The position numbers were made by a program, and so were the translations under genes. From Petaurus breviceps papuanus (lineage: Eukaryota; Chordata; Mammalia; Diprotodontia; Petauridae), in NCBI GenBank assembly GCA_028583685.1, contig JAMXIF010001210.1, positions 12,135,702-12,199,701 on the forward strand: DNA of 64,000 nucleotides, given 5' to 3'. Shown in pieces: positions 10,318 to 21,700 of this stretch. The notes below the pieces were generated by a model, which saw only the letters and a program-made list of their open reading frames with translations, was not told the origin of the DNA and did not search any database. Position 1 is the stretch's first letter; each line of letters begins with the position of its first letter.

Positions 10318-12387
10318 GTTCCTCGGGCCCAAAATATTCATCTCTCATCACATCCTTTTGCCATGCTAACAGCCTCTAAGGCAGTAGAACACGCACAGAA
10401 ACAAAGTAAGTTTAGTTATTCTCATCTCACCCTCAATTTTTAAAAAAAAATCCATTTTAAAATAAATTTTTCCAGTTTTCAACAAACATTTATTAAGTAT
10501 CTACGATGTGCCAGGAACTCTAAGGGCTACGAACACAATTAATAAAAAGATGGTCCCTGCCCTCAGGAAGCTTGCAATCTAATGCAGGGAGACAACACAG
10601 AAAAGGAGGCAGGAAAGCAGGAGGGAAGGGAGAGACCAGGGGAGTCTAGTGAAGGAGCATTTTGTCCAACTGAGTTGAAACCAGGGAAAGCAGCAGATGC
10701 AGAGTACAGTGAACTGAAAAGCCCAGTCTCTGTCCTCTATAAAGAAAATTAGCAGGCAGAGTTTGATAGTCTGCTAGTCCTCCAAAAAAAGGAGAGAGGA
10801 GGCCAAGGGAGTCAATCACGGCTTGAGTTGGGTATAGAAATGATGAGCTTAACCAGTCACAGGTATCTTCTTCTGTGGAGTTGAAACCAGGAAGGAATTT
10901 ATTGACCACCTTCTATTTTTATATCATCTACACTTCATAATGTCTCTCCCTTCAAAAAATTCACCCTTCAGAACAAAGAATAAAAAAGAGTCAAAAGAAA
11001 CCAACATATTGATAAAAATATGACATTATATACAGGATTCTAAGCTTTATCCCTCACCTTTCAAAGAAGTAGGAAGAAGTACTTTTTCATATCCCTTCTA
11101 ATGCTTAGCCATTAACATTTCATATCATTTATTTTCAATTGTTTTGTTCTTTCCATTTACATTGTTGTACTCCTTATGTTCTCCTGGTCCTGTTTATTTC
11201 GTTTTTCACTAGTTCATATAAGTCTTTCTACTTTTCTCTGAATTCATCATGTTTGTCACTTCTTACCACACAGAAATATACCAGGGGTGGGGAACCTGAA
11301 GCCTCAAGGCCATGTGTGGCCCTCTAAGTCCTCAAGTGCAGTCCTTTGACTAAATCCAAACTTCACAGAACAAATCCCCTTAATAAAAGGATTTGTTCTG
11401 TAAAACTTAGACTCAGTCAAAAGTCCGTACCCAAGGACCTAGAAGGTCTCATGTGTTCTCCACCCCTGGTAATATGCCATTCATGTATCCCAATAGGATT
11501 AGCCATTCCCCAATCAATGGACATTGTTCTTTGCTACAACAAAAAGTGTTGCTATGAATATTTTGCTATATACAGAGCCATTCCTTTTTTTTTTTTTTTT
11601 GTCATTGAGCTCCTTGTTTCCCTTTATTTTAAAAGAAAAGGTAAGGCAATAATTTTATGAATTAAACTAAAAGTTTGTAGGCAATTAGACTTTCACTAGC
11701 TAACCCTAGATGATTTGAGGGAGCAGATTCACAAATATTACCTCTTTTTCCCATTACCTATAGCAGAGGGAAATTATCTATCAGAGCTACTGAAAATGAA
11801 ACTAAAACATTTTCGATGTGTGAGGTAGTCATTTTCCAGTAGCATTACATACTATACTGGCCTCCCAAAAGAGCGCTATACTCATGCCTTGTCATCGAAT
11901 GGAAGTGAACCTGGATTTTTTTAAGCCTGTATCAGAAGACAACTGGCAGGTATTACTAACTTGGAAAAACTTTAAGCCTAATGAAAGACCAGCTTAGGTC
12001 TGTGCTAGAAGTTCATCCCCAAAGGATTGGCAATCTCAGCAATGAGTGTTTGAACTATTGTCATTCAAGAAACTGTCTCTTCAGGGGTGGAAAGATTGCT
12101 GTCTGTGTCAATGGAGGCAGCACCCTCCATCAATGGAGTCACAAATTTTTGATGTATTAAATTACCGTATGCAGATTCATATGTATTAGAGTACCATGTA
12201 TAGATAAAGCACCATTGTATAGTCATCATATATGTCCCTAGGTGTCAAGTTACGAAGGAGAATAGCCCACAGAAATGCCACCAGCAGCTCAATAACAGCA
12301 AAGTCAATGGAGCCAAAGTCAGCAAAAAGATCAGAAAACCAGCCAAAGACAAAAGTAAGTCTGGAAACCCAAAGTGGAAGCTATTAA
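10318..12387 (+). CDS. C2orf80: C2orf80 (GONDA1) homologue, last two coding exons
   Basis: Two exons join to a 77-residue C-terminal segment. The first, 10318-10405, has acceptor TTTTCCTTCCAG and donor A|GTAAGT. It encodes VPRAQNIHLSSHPFAMLTAS, then KAVEHAQKQ, and ends in phase 1. The second starts at 12242 after TGTCCCTAG, completes a Ser codon, and encodes VKLRRRIAHRNATSSS ... RSENQPKTKVSLETQSGSY to TAA at 12385-12387. Human C2orf80, as I recall it, has RHPFAMLTAPKAA..ARKQSVK, NATS and QPKHKVTS in the same order, so the match spans the splice junction. In human it lies next to CRYGA in the same orientation, as here. The protein is small and of poorly known function. GTAAGT at 12355 could be a donor instead of coding Val-Ser, in which case the end differs. 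Earlier exons are missing from the window or unrecognised; no clear polyadenylation signal follows. Confidence 0.85.
10475..10610 (+). mobile_element. MIR/THER-type SINE segment
   Basis: CAACAAACATTTATTAAGTA ... GTGCCAGGAACT ... TCCCTGCCCTCAGGAAGCTT is a common marsupial CORE-SINE/L2-related segment. It lies in the intron between the two C2orf80 exons. Confidence 0.6.
11095..11640 (-). mobile_element. L1 3' fragment, reverse, interrupted by a hAT element
   Basis: TTAGCCATTCCCCAATCAATGG and TTGCTACAACAAAAAGTGTTGCTATGAA are the reverse complement of the end of marsupial L1 ORF2, also seen in plus orientation near 38400 and 60450. The part left of 11281 belongs to the same L1 (ACTAGTTCATATAAGTCTTT region). 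The 11281-11469 hAT element separates the two parts. Confidence 0.7.
11281..11469. mobile_element. hAT-type MITE with internal hairpin
   Basis: The ends CCAGGGGTGGGGAAC and GTTCTCCACCCCTGG are inverted copies, with CAG...CTG termini typical of hAT. The flanks AAATATAC and TAATATGC are a probable imperfect 8 bp duplication in L1 sequence. Near its centre, 11365-11401 forms a 13 bp arm hairpin, ACAGAACAAATCC against GGATTTGTTCTGT. It resembles OposCharlie-type elements from memory. Confidence 0.75.
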
Positions 12388-12483
12388 ACTATTACTTATT
12401 ATTATTTATTGGAAACTATCATGAAACTATTGCTAAAGTGTTGAAGAAAAGCGGACTGAATCTCAGCTTTTAAGTATTCCTGA

Positions 12484-13085
12484 GAGGCACAATGTAGAAG
12501 CCAATTCACAGCCTTAAAGTCAGAAAGATTTACGTTCAAGTTCTTAATTTGACACTTATAGATGTATAACTGTGTGCAAGTGTCAGCATCTCAGTGCCTT
12601 GGACATCTAAGACTATAAATTGAAAAGAAGGTGCTAATCTGCATCATAGGAGGAGTTTCCTTACCTGAGAGTTCCCCATACCAATGAAATCATGTCTAGT
12701 CCCCATTAACATTTATGTATTTCATCTCCCTGAATGTATTTTTCTTTAATTGACATTACCTTATTCCTACTTACAGGTCTGAAGAAATGGCTTGACTTAA
12801 ACTTAATGTGTTGCTTTATTTAGCTAATAATAATATATAATATTTATCTAGTGCTTATAGGTCTATCATAGTGGTTGGAGAATTGGACTTGAAGTGGGAA
12901 AAACCTGGGTTCAAGTCTTACCTCTGATCTCTACTGGCAGTGGGGCATTGGGCAAGTCATACAAGCATCTCAGTGCTCTAAACAACTCTCTAAGACAGCA
13001 AGTTGAAGAGAAGTGCTGATCTGCATTGGCAGAAAAAGTTTCCTCACCTAGAAATTCCTTATACTAATGGTTTCATTCTCTATCC
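12484..13085 (+). mobile_element. Two related tandem SINE copies
   Basis: Two plus-strand copies of the same SINE type, about 12484-12705 and 12855-13085. Both end in GTGCTRATCTGCAT ... GGAG/AAAGTTTCCT(C/T)ACCT ... TATACTAATG-type sequence. The copies differ enough to be separate old insertions. Confidence 0.55.
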
Positions 13086-14224
13086 TTTAAGGTTTGCAAA
13101 GTGTTTTATGTATATTATATCAATGGAACCTCAAAACAATTCTAAGAGGTCGTTGCTACTATTATCACTGTTTTACAGATGGGGAAACTGAGGCCAAGAG
13201 AAGTTAAGTGATTTGCCAAAGGTGACCCAGTCAGCATATGTCAGAGCCATGATTTGAACCATAGTATACCTGACTCCAAGGCCTATTTTCTATCCACTTC
13301 CCCATCTCTGCCAATTTGTTGAATTGAACTGAAAGGTAGTTACAAGTAACAGAGCCCTCAATATCCTTTCTTCAACAAACAGTCCAGTGGAAGAAAGAAA
13401 GAACTTTACATTTTCTCTACATTTGATGCCCTTCCACCTTTTTAAATAACGGTAGTGTTTTATGTCTTACTTTCATCCAACCTAGAAGCAAATTTAAAGC
13501 CATCATCTCAACCATTCAAATTGAGGTGCTTCTTTAGTAGACCAGTTTCCTTGTGTCCCGCAGGTCTCCAAGGAAGCTGAAACTTGGGATCAAAGCCACA
13601 AGAGGACTGATGACCAAAGACACGATAAAAAAAATAATATCTGAGAAGACAAAACCTTGTGCACACCTCTTTCCATAGATACCAACTCCAAACAACACCA
13701 GCCTTGCCCTGATGCTGTACATGTGTGTTTTCTGCTATTTTGTTGTTGTTTTCTAGAAAAATGCTCTTTCTCTAACTCAGGTTATTCAAATAGGTGTGGG
13801 CCTGGCCCTGCTGAGTGATTTGTTGGCAAAGCATGGGCCTAGTCTGCTCTATGCAGATATCCTAGCACTATGAAGTTCCATTTGAATAGATTTCCCTCTA
13901 ATCACTTGCTGTTTGTACTTCTTTCCCTTTGCTTTGTATCTTGGCACATTTCAAATGCTTGGCACATTCTTCAAACACTAACCTCTGAATGTTCTTTTCC
14001 TCTCATAGGAATGGGAGAGTAAGACACTTAATTTTCCCAAGTAAAAGTTACAACTCCAAAAGGAAGAGAACAAATGCTTTTTTGCTTCTAATGTGTTTTA
14101 AGGTAGATATATTTACTCAATGATTGTTCATAATAAAGTACATATCAAAGATATTTGGGTGTTGACTTTTTTCAACAAAATTTTACGGGGACAAAGTTCT
14201 GGTATTAAGAAAATAATAGTTGTT

Positions 14225-14460
14225 AGTTTGTTCAGAAGGCAAATGAGATCAGACACTAGCTGATTTTCCAAACTAGCCAAATGGCTAAAGAATCAACTTA
14301 CAAGGAATTCTCAAATGAAATGCCCCTGGGATCTGTGCTTGGCCCTATATGTCATCATTTTTGTCAGTGACTTGGACTTAGACATAGATGGCATGACACA
14401 AAGCTGAGAAAGATGACTAATAAACTGGATAATAGAGTAAAGAACAAAAAGGTCTTATTT
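14225..14460 (+). mobile_element. CR1/L3-like LINE fragment, copy 1
   Basis: CAAACTAGCCAAATGGCTAAAGAA, GGATCTGTGCTTGGCCCT, GTCAGTGACTTGGACTTAGA and GACACAAAGCTGAGAAAGATG follow the order of the CR1/L3 reverse-transcriptase region (the QGSVLGP ... LFADDTKL stretch). Another copy of the same region begins 1.4 kb downstream. Confidence 0.75.
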
Positions 14461-15524
14461 TCAGAGGACATCTCATTGTGTCACTTTTGCTAATTAATGG
14501 AGAAGTCAGTTACCTAAGTTCTGTGTTTCTCAGGTAACTCCTTAGGATTTATCTATCATGTCTTATCTATGGATTGATGAAGAGAGTCCTTCCATAAGTA
14601 GTTCCCCAGTATTAAAATGCCATTTTTTCAAACCTAATAATAGTCTTTAAAGAGGATTTCTGAGAAGACATGAAATTCTGCGAAGATTTCAACCATTTAC
14701 TATTTATAGATCTTCATTTGCTGTTAAAAAAAAAAAGGCATTCTTTGCTACCATTAGCAAACCTATCCCTTAAGAACTAAACTAGAAATGGGTCTAGATA
14801 ACAAATGTTAGCCTTGAATGTGTGCCCGTTTCTTTCTGCATGAAAAATTTCACTAGCATATAAAAAAATATATCTATGGGGTTAACCTTTGGTTGAAAGT
14901 GACATGGTAATATTTTTTATGTGCATAGTCACAGATGAAAACTCCATTAGAGTTTATTTTTCCCAGAGTGTGACAGTCTTAGAACACAATGGAAGATTAC
15001 TTGTTCCATGAACTACACTTGGAGAACAAGATAGGAACAAGTAGCAATGAATTACCAAACTACAGCTGAGAAACTCTGGTAAGTGTGCCGCTTGACAGAA
15101 ATGTAACTAGTTGGCTTTCCAGCACATGGATACATTTCCTTATAATTACTTGCTATTTTGTACTTTTATCCCTTTGCTTCTATGCTGCCCTAAGAAAAAC
15201 CCACAGATCCAAAGGTGTGTAGGTGTATAGGTGGTGTTCCCATGGTTATAATTTTAACCTGCAGCTTAAAGACTATTTACATAAGATCCTGGTCTTCTCA
15301 AAGAGTATCTGGAATGAAATGTCTTTTCTCTTGAATCTAGAAGCCATACTAGGATCTCTCGTCTCTTCCAGGCTCTTGCCATTTCTGCGCTGATACAGCA
15401 ACAGAGCATTAAATAATCAATCTTCACCAGTGAGGAGAGATTTGTGCAAGTGAATTTTGAGCCATGGATTACATAACATTGGTAAAAGTGACTAACTTTT
15501 TTGGGCAAGATTTTTTTTTAATCT

Positions 15525-16435
15525 AGTAGACCAGGGAAATACTACAGATACAGTTTACTTCAACCTTAGCAAAGCATTTAATGAAATCTCTCAAGCTATT
15601 ATTTTGAAGAAGATGAAGAGATGTGATCTAGCCAAGTATCAGTACAAGTAGATAGATTCCAAACTAGCCAAATGGCTAAAGAACAAATTTGCAAGAAATT
15701 CTTGAAAGAAATACCCCTGAGATTTATGCTTGGGCCTGTACTAGTTACCATTTTTGTCAGTGGCTTGGACTGAGGTATAGATGGCATAACACAAAGCTGA
15801 GAAAAATGAGTAATGAACTAGAAAATGGAATTAAGACCAAAAAGTTCTTGATAGTCTAGAACATAGGAACAAATCTATTAAGATGAAATCTAAAGGCAAT
15901 AAATATAAAGTCTTATACTGTGTTAAAAAAAATCAACTTCATAAATACAAAATGGGGGAATGTGGCTATACAGGTCATCTGAGAAAGAGATTAGTGTTTC
16001 AATGTATTGTTAACTCAATGTGACTGAACAGAATTATAGGGCAAATGAAAAAGCTAATAATGATCTTGGTTTTCTTCCCCTCTTTCTCCTCCCCTCTCCC
16101 CAAGACTGTGTGCAATCTGATGTAGGCTATGGAAGCAACAGCTTTAAAAGAGTAGTGGACCCTTATCTATGCAGTGACCAACCATGATTGCCAAGAACCA
16201 ATGATGAGTCAGCCTACCTACCTCCTGACTGAGATGGTCGATGTAAAAATCAGAAGACATAGTTGTTTTTTTTCCAATGTAGTCAATGCATAAATTTGTT
16301 TTACTTGACTGTGCATATTGGTTACAAGGGTTTTGCCTTATGAGAGACAGAGTTTCTAGAAATAAAGAGATGATGATTCCACTGTTCACCATCCTAGTCA
16401 GACTAAATCTATAGTATCATGGTTCATTATGGGGG
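15525..16435 (+). mobile_element. CR1/L3-like LINE, copy 2, split by an L1-type insertion
   Basis: It runs from ACTTCAACCTTAGCAAAGCA through the conserved reverse-transcriptase region and CTTATACTGTG, to AAAAAGCTAATAATGATCTTGG at about 16070. The same LINE resumes at about 16400 with GGGGGCCACATTTTAGAAAG and GACATTAATAAGCTAG. The intervening 330 bp is a reverse L1 3' segment. Confidence 0.75.
16087..16337 (-). mobile_element. Reverse L1 3' segment, copy A of a near-identical pair
   Basis: Begins TCCTCCCCTCTCCCCAAGAC and continues GTGTGCAATCTGATGTAGG, the reverse complement of the L1 3' UTR seen in plus orientation near 60890. It then continues through a segment shared with 17646-17896. By hand count about 10 differences in 245 aligned bases separate the copies. 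Confidence 0.7.
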
Positions 16436-16829
16436 CCACATTTTAGAAAGGACATTAATAAGCTAGTTTACTAGCTCAAGCTTTCACAGTGGCAAAGACA
16501 AAGACCCACAGAACTGAGATAGTTCTTGGAGTCACAAAATAAAATTTTCTATCAGTCACAAAACTTGTGTTTTGCCTCATTAGACAGTTGGTGTTGGTAG
16601 TTGGAGAGCCTGGGATGTGGTCTGTGAACAGCAGAAGAAGGGACAATGTATTAGGCTGAACCTGGGAGCTGGGGCATTCTTAGGAGAAGCACATCTAGCA
16701 AACTCATTTCTTTGTGTCCTTGCTTCCTGCTATGAATACTTTTCCAGCACTCTCTAACATTACCCCCTTTCTCAGATAAAGAAAGAGGGCTGCATTTCTG
16801 AACCAAATGATGAGAAATGAAAGCAATTC

Positions 16830-16990
16830 TAGGGGCAGCTAGGTGGCTCAGAGAATAGAGCACTGGCCCTGGAGTCAGGAGGACCTGAGTTCAAATCCAG
16901 GCTCAGACAAGTAACACTTACTAGCCATGTGACCTTGGGCAAGTCACTTAACCCCAATTGCCCCTCCAAAAAAAAGCAAAAAAAAAAATA
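16830..16990 (+). mobile_element. Marsupial CORE-type SINE with 10 bp TSD
   Basis: Full-length short SINE from GGGGCAGCTAGGTGGCTC to an A-rich tail. AAAGCAATTC is duplicated at 16820-16829 and 16991-17000. Confidence 0.9.
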
Positions 16991-17160
16991 AAAGCAATTC
17001 AGACTATCTATGCTAATACTCCCCGAGATTTGCTAAGGGGAAAGTCCTGGATTTGGAATCTGAAGATGGGTTCTAATGGTGAAAGAAAATAGTTAATACC
17101 AGCTTGTGACCTTGGACAAATCATATAATCTCTGTGGACTGAAGTTTTCTCATCTCTACA

Positions 17161-17187
17161 TTGTGTGTGTGTGTGTGGGGGGGGGGG
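17161..17187. repeat. (GT)n followed by G-run
   Basis: GT dinucleotides pass directly into an uninterrupted run of G. Confidence 0.9.
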
Positions 17188-17224
17188 TTGAATTACATGA
17201 TCCAAATTCTAATTTAAACTTTCC

Positions 17225-17510
17225 AGCCAGATTAGACTACTTACCTTCCCAGTTCTCATCCTACCTCTCCCGCTTCTGCTCCCTTAACTCTAAATACCAC
17301 CTGTTAAAATCTGTCCTTCCTTCAAGATCACATTCATGTCTCCTCTTCCATGAATCCTTATCTGACTCTTCTAGCTAAAAAGTAATCACTCTCCCCTACA
17401 AATTTCTTAAAGCACTTTGTGTGAATATCTTCACTATCTTTATCCTATTCTGCCTTATAACATAATTATTTGTGAATATATATGGTAGGAGCTATATTTG
17501 ACATGTAGAC
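17225..17510 (+). mobile_element. L2-like LINE 3' segment
   Basis: CTTCCTTCAAGATCACATTC-type sequence, CCTCTTCCATGAATCCTTAT and the following T-rich stretch are in L2 order. Confidence 0.5.
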
Positions 17511-17559
17511 TAGGCTAGTTTCATTTTTTCCCTTAAAAGGTTTTGAAACAACAGCTTAA

Positions 17560-17896
17560 TTTTTAAAAATTAATCTATTTATTTTTAGTTTCCAATATTC
17601 ACTTCCATAAGCTTTTGAGTTTCAAATTTTCTTTCCCTTCCTCTCCTCCCCTCTCCCCAAGACTGTGTGCAATCTGATGTAGGCTATGGAAGCAACAGCT
17701 TTAAAAGAGTAGTGGACCCTTATCTACGCAATGACCAACCATGATTGCCAAGAACTAATGATGAATCAGGCTACCTACCTCCTAACTGAGATGGTGGATG
17801 TAAAAATCAGAAGACATAGTTGCTTTTTTTTTTTCCAATGTAGTCAATGCATAAATTTGTTTTCCTTGACTGTGCATATTGGTTACAAGAGTTTTG
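17560..17896 (-). mobile_element. Reverse L1 3' segment, copy B
   Basis: Includes TTTCCAATATTCACTTCCATAAGC and TCCTCCCCTCTCCCCAAGAC (reverse L1 3' UTR), then the segment shared with 16087-16337. A plus-strand L1 follows from 17975. Confidence 0.7.
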
Positions 17897-17974
17897 ACTT
17901 TCTTTTTTTTTCCCGTGATGGGGTAAAAGTGAGAGAAAAAAGAAATGAAAGACAAAAAAAAAGTATTGAAAATT

Positions 17975-19410
17975 ATCACTAAGATTTACAGTATCTTACA
18001 CCATTTACCAAGATAAGGACAAAATGGATATATGACCTAGCTATAAAGGGAGATATTGCAAGAAAATTTGAAGAACATGGAACATATTACTTATCAGTCT
18101 TATGGAGAGGTAAACAATTTATGAATAAACAAGAGACAGAAAAATGAGGGGTGAAATGGATAGTTTTTAATACATTAAATCAGACCTGCACAATTAGTAG
18201 ACTTCTTTGGGCTGCTGATAGGTTACATTAGAGAAAGGCTGCCAATGGTTGGTTGCTGCAGATCACATGACAACCAGGAGAGTGTGCAGTGGTAACCTTA
18301 TATTTTTTCTAGGCAGCCACAAGCAGCCCATGGGTCTTTTTTTGTGCAGACTGCATTAAATTAAAAAGGATTTGTACAATAAAACCAATGTAGCCAAGAT
18401 CAGAAAGAAAGCAGAAATTTTGGGGAAAATTTTTATAGATAGTTTCTCAGGTGAAAGTCTCCTATCTCAAGTATATAAAGAGCTTTGTCAAATCTATAAG
18501 AATACGAGTCATTCCTCAATTGATAAATGATCAAAAGTTATGAACAGGCAGTTTTCTGATGAAGAAATCAAAACACCACATCAAAGCAATTATAAAAATG
18601 CTTTAAATCATTATTAAGTAGAGAAATGCAAATTAAAACAACTTTGAAATATCATTTTACACCTATCAAACTGTCTAAAATGACAGAAGAGGAAAGTGAT
18701 AAATGTTGGAGGGGATGTGGAAAAATTGGGACACTAATTAACTGTTAATGGAACTGTGAACTGTTTTAACCATTTTGGAGAGTAATTTGGAATTATGTCC
18801 AAAGAGTTATAAAAATGCCTATGCCTTTCAAACTAGCTATTCCACTATTAGGTCTGTTTCCCAAGATGATTAGGGAAAAAGGAAAAGAATCCATATGTTC
18901 TAAAATATTTATAGCAGTTCTCTTTGTAGTAGCAAATTTCTCCGACTGGGGAATGGCTAAACAAGTTGTAGTACATGATCATGATGGAATACTACTGTGC
19001 TATAGGAAATAATGAGCTTGATTAATTTAGAAAAACATGGATAGACTTGTGCAAATAATGAAAAGTGAAATGAGCAGAACCATGAGAACACCGTATACAG
19101 TAATTGCAATATTGTTTTAAGAACAACTTTCAGTGACCAAGTCATTTTGACTATTATAAATACCCAAATTAACTTCAAAGGACCTATGAAGGAAGCTGCT
19201 ATCTGTATCCAAAGAAAGAATTGATAAATAGAAGTATGGATATATATATATATATATGTGTGTATATGTATGTATGTATATATATGATAATGGTAGCCAT
19301 GTCTGGGGCAGGAGGGGGGGGAAGTTATATGATAACTTTCTTATATATTTAAAAGGAAAAGCATGTTGTACATAATAAATTTTCAGTTCCATGGGCAAAA
19401 AGTAAAAAAA
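17975..19410 (+). mobile_element. L1 3' portion (ORF2 end and 3' UTR), carrying a hAT insertion
   Basis: Matches the C-terminal part of L1 ORF2: GTTGGAGGGGATGTGGAAAA (C-W-R-G-C-G-K), then MPMPFKLAIPLLGLFPKM and SKIFIAVLFVVAN in one frame. A 3' UTR with AACAACTTTCAGTGACCAAG and a short AT microsatellite (19236-19285) follows. It is collinear with the L1 at 47828-49400. It is split by the element at 18181-18353. Stops and frameshifts are frequent. Confidence 0.85.
18181..18353. mobile_element. 173 bp hAT MITE with perfect 8 bp TSD
   Basis: Starts CAGACCTGCACAA and ends TTGTGCAGACTG, giving CAG...CTG hAT-type inverted ends. CATTAAAT lies at 18173-18180 and again at 18354-18361. The related L1 copy at 48300 has a single CATTAAAT and no insert, providing an empty site. 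No coding capacity. Confidence 0.9.
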
Positions 19411-20509
19411 TTTTTAAAACTTACAGTTATTGTCTCAAAGGAGTAAGACCTGAACTGCTGACATAACTACCTATTAGCCTAAATGCCAAAACCACTTCAT
19501 GAAGAGGCAGGAGTAACCCTCTCCCTCCGACTTGAAACACACCAATAAGGCCAAAAGAAAGACAGGGAAGCTATGCTCAACTGATTCAATGCTGTATCCT
19601 TGCTGATTATCCTTTCCATACCATCGCTAAGTAAATCTTTTGTTAATTTCTAGGTGGTCTACAAGTCCTAGATGGCCTCTCATTATTTCAAACCTAAACC
19701 ACCAGATAAATCTAGCACCACATCTTAGATTATAATTCTATTAGATTTTAAGCTCCTTGAGGGTAACAGCTCAGTCTTAAGTCATCATTATATCCCCAGC
19801 ACCTAGCAGAGATGAATTGTTGGATTGTTAAATTCGTAACATGAATATAATTAGCTGAGTGCCATAAATGAAAGATCATTGTAAGTAAAAGGCTACCTAT
19901 GTAATACAATTTAATTGATATATTGATAAGAATTTTTCTTGTTATAAAACAAGGATATCTTTACATGAATAATGATGTTTTAAGCCTATGTGCATTTTGT
20001 GAGTAATGCCATCTAAAAAGAATGAGACTGAGTTTGTCAAATCAATAAGTATTTTAAAAATAAAAACCCGCTATGAGCCAGGCATATCATGAATATAGCA
20101 TTTGAGAGCAAATCCACTTAGCTAATTCAGGTTTTGCTTTATTTTTAAACTTGCTGCTTGAAAAAATCTGTTGGTATATGATAGGACAGGAGGCAGAAAA
20201 CTGGATTATCAAGCATAACTGTCAAAATAGATCAAATAATAATAGTCATAATAGCTAGCATTTATATAACATTTTAAGGTTTGCAAAGTTCTGTACAAAT
20301 ATTATCTCATTTGATCCTCACAACAACCCTGGGCTGTAGATGCTATTATCCCCCCACTCCATTTTACAGATAAGGAAACTGAGGCATACAGGGGTTAAGT
20401 GACTTACCCAGGGTCATATAGCTAGTACATATCTGAAGCCAAATTTGAACTCAGATTTTCCTGATGCCTACCCAGAGTTTCATCCTCTGGGCCAAGTGGC
20501 TGCCTCACC

Positions 20510-20770
20510 AAATCCTTGTTAGTTTAAACTTACCCTTTCCCTCATTTGCTATTGCTAATGCCCTCCCTCCTCCTCCTCCCCAAATCACTTTGTATGTATT
20601 TTACATTTGCTTAACTATGTATATGTTGCTTTCTCTTAAAAATCATGTGTGAGTTCCTTGAGGACAGGGACTATATTTCATTTGGGGGTTTGTATCTCTA
20701 GTGCCTAGCACAATGCCCAATATATTATGGGTGTTTAGTAAATGCTTGTTAAACAAATGAATAAAAGAAT
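20510..20770 (+). mobile_element. L2-like LINE 3' end
   Basis: AAACTTACCCTTTCCCTCAT... GTTCCTTGAGGACAGGGACT ... GTGCCTAGCACAATGCCCAA ... TTTAGTAAATGCTTGTT is the L2/MIR-shared 3' terminus. Confidence 0.6.
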
Positions 20771-21700
20771 GAATGAATTCCCATTGCCTGTATAGACAAA
20801 TTCAAACCAGAAGTTCAGTTAAGATTTTGGATAAAATGATCAATTGATTTTTAAAGGGCAATAATGAATAGGCAGAATGGATTACATGACAGAGTAGTGG
20901 ATGTGGAATCAGGAAGAGGTTGGTTCCTATCCCGCCTCAGACTTTATATCTAATGCTGACAAAGCCACTTCACCACTCGATGCTCCAGTTTCTTAATGTG
21001 TAAAAGGAATGGGGTTAGACTCAACACTCTCTGATCTTCGAAGCCTCTAGATATCTGAATGTGTAAGTTTGTTCGGGGAGGGAGGGATCGGGACCTGTGA
21101 TTTCATTGCTGTACAGATGTGGCAACTCCTTCCATCAACGCAGATTGGCAACTGTGCTATAGTTTATAGTTCTAGAAAGCTGCCTGGGCAGAATTTAATC
21201 CAATTCTTCCTGTCTCCTATCCACTACATCAAGCTGCCTTCCAAAAGTTCAGACAATCCTACTCAAAATTCACCACTACATGGTTCATTCTGCTCCCTGC
21301 ATTCTGTCTCCCTCTGTAGTCTTACTGATTAATGATGCATGTTTACTCATTGTCTCAGGTGACATATTCTGGACTCTCCAAAATTCACAGTTTCACCATA
21401 GGAATCACAATGCAGTTCTCCAAAGGTGAGAGTAACTCGTTGGGCTTCCCTACTGCCCAGTCCGCCCTTCAAGTCACTTAGGAATATGCCCATTCACGGG
21501 CTTTTGCTCCTGACTCAGCCTCAATGCAGACATAGCTCAGCCTCAGCAGTTTCTATAGGGACAGAACTCTAAATGAAGTCAGTCCGCTCAGGAAAACATG
21601 CGTCTCTATATGGCTGCATAGGATGAGAAGCTGGCCCATTGTGCCCAGCACCATAATGGCTGTGCTGACTTCAATAGCTTTCAGTGGGAGAGCAAGGCCA

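Larger units (their letters stand above)
12388..21700. other. Intergenic region between C2orf80 and the first crystallin gene
   Basis: Mostly transposon debris, listed separately. Besides those: a reverse MIR-like copy at 13090-13310, a MIR-family 3' end at 19740-19815, a reverse MIR/THER-like copy at 20240-20465, and a MIR-like copy at 20870-21060. I see nothing definite in 13320-14220, 14470-15500, 16440-16820 and 19420-19730. 21060-21700 looks unique and may hold upstream control sequence of the first crystallin gene. Confidence 0.6.

Noticed and set aside
18815-19012. ORF encoding a plausible protein segment
   Set aside because: It is the L1 ORF2 C-terminal remnant, reported under the L1 element.
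21359-21426. Exon-like block between TCTCAG and CAAAG|GTGAGA upstream of gene 1
   Set aside because: Splice-like borders but no recognisable peptide or partner exon; treated as chance.
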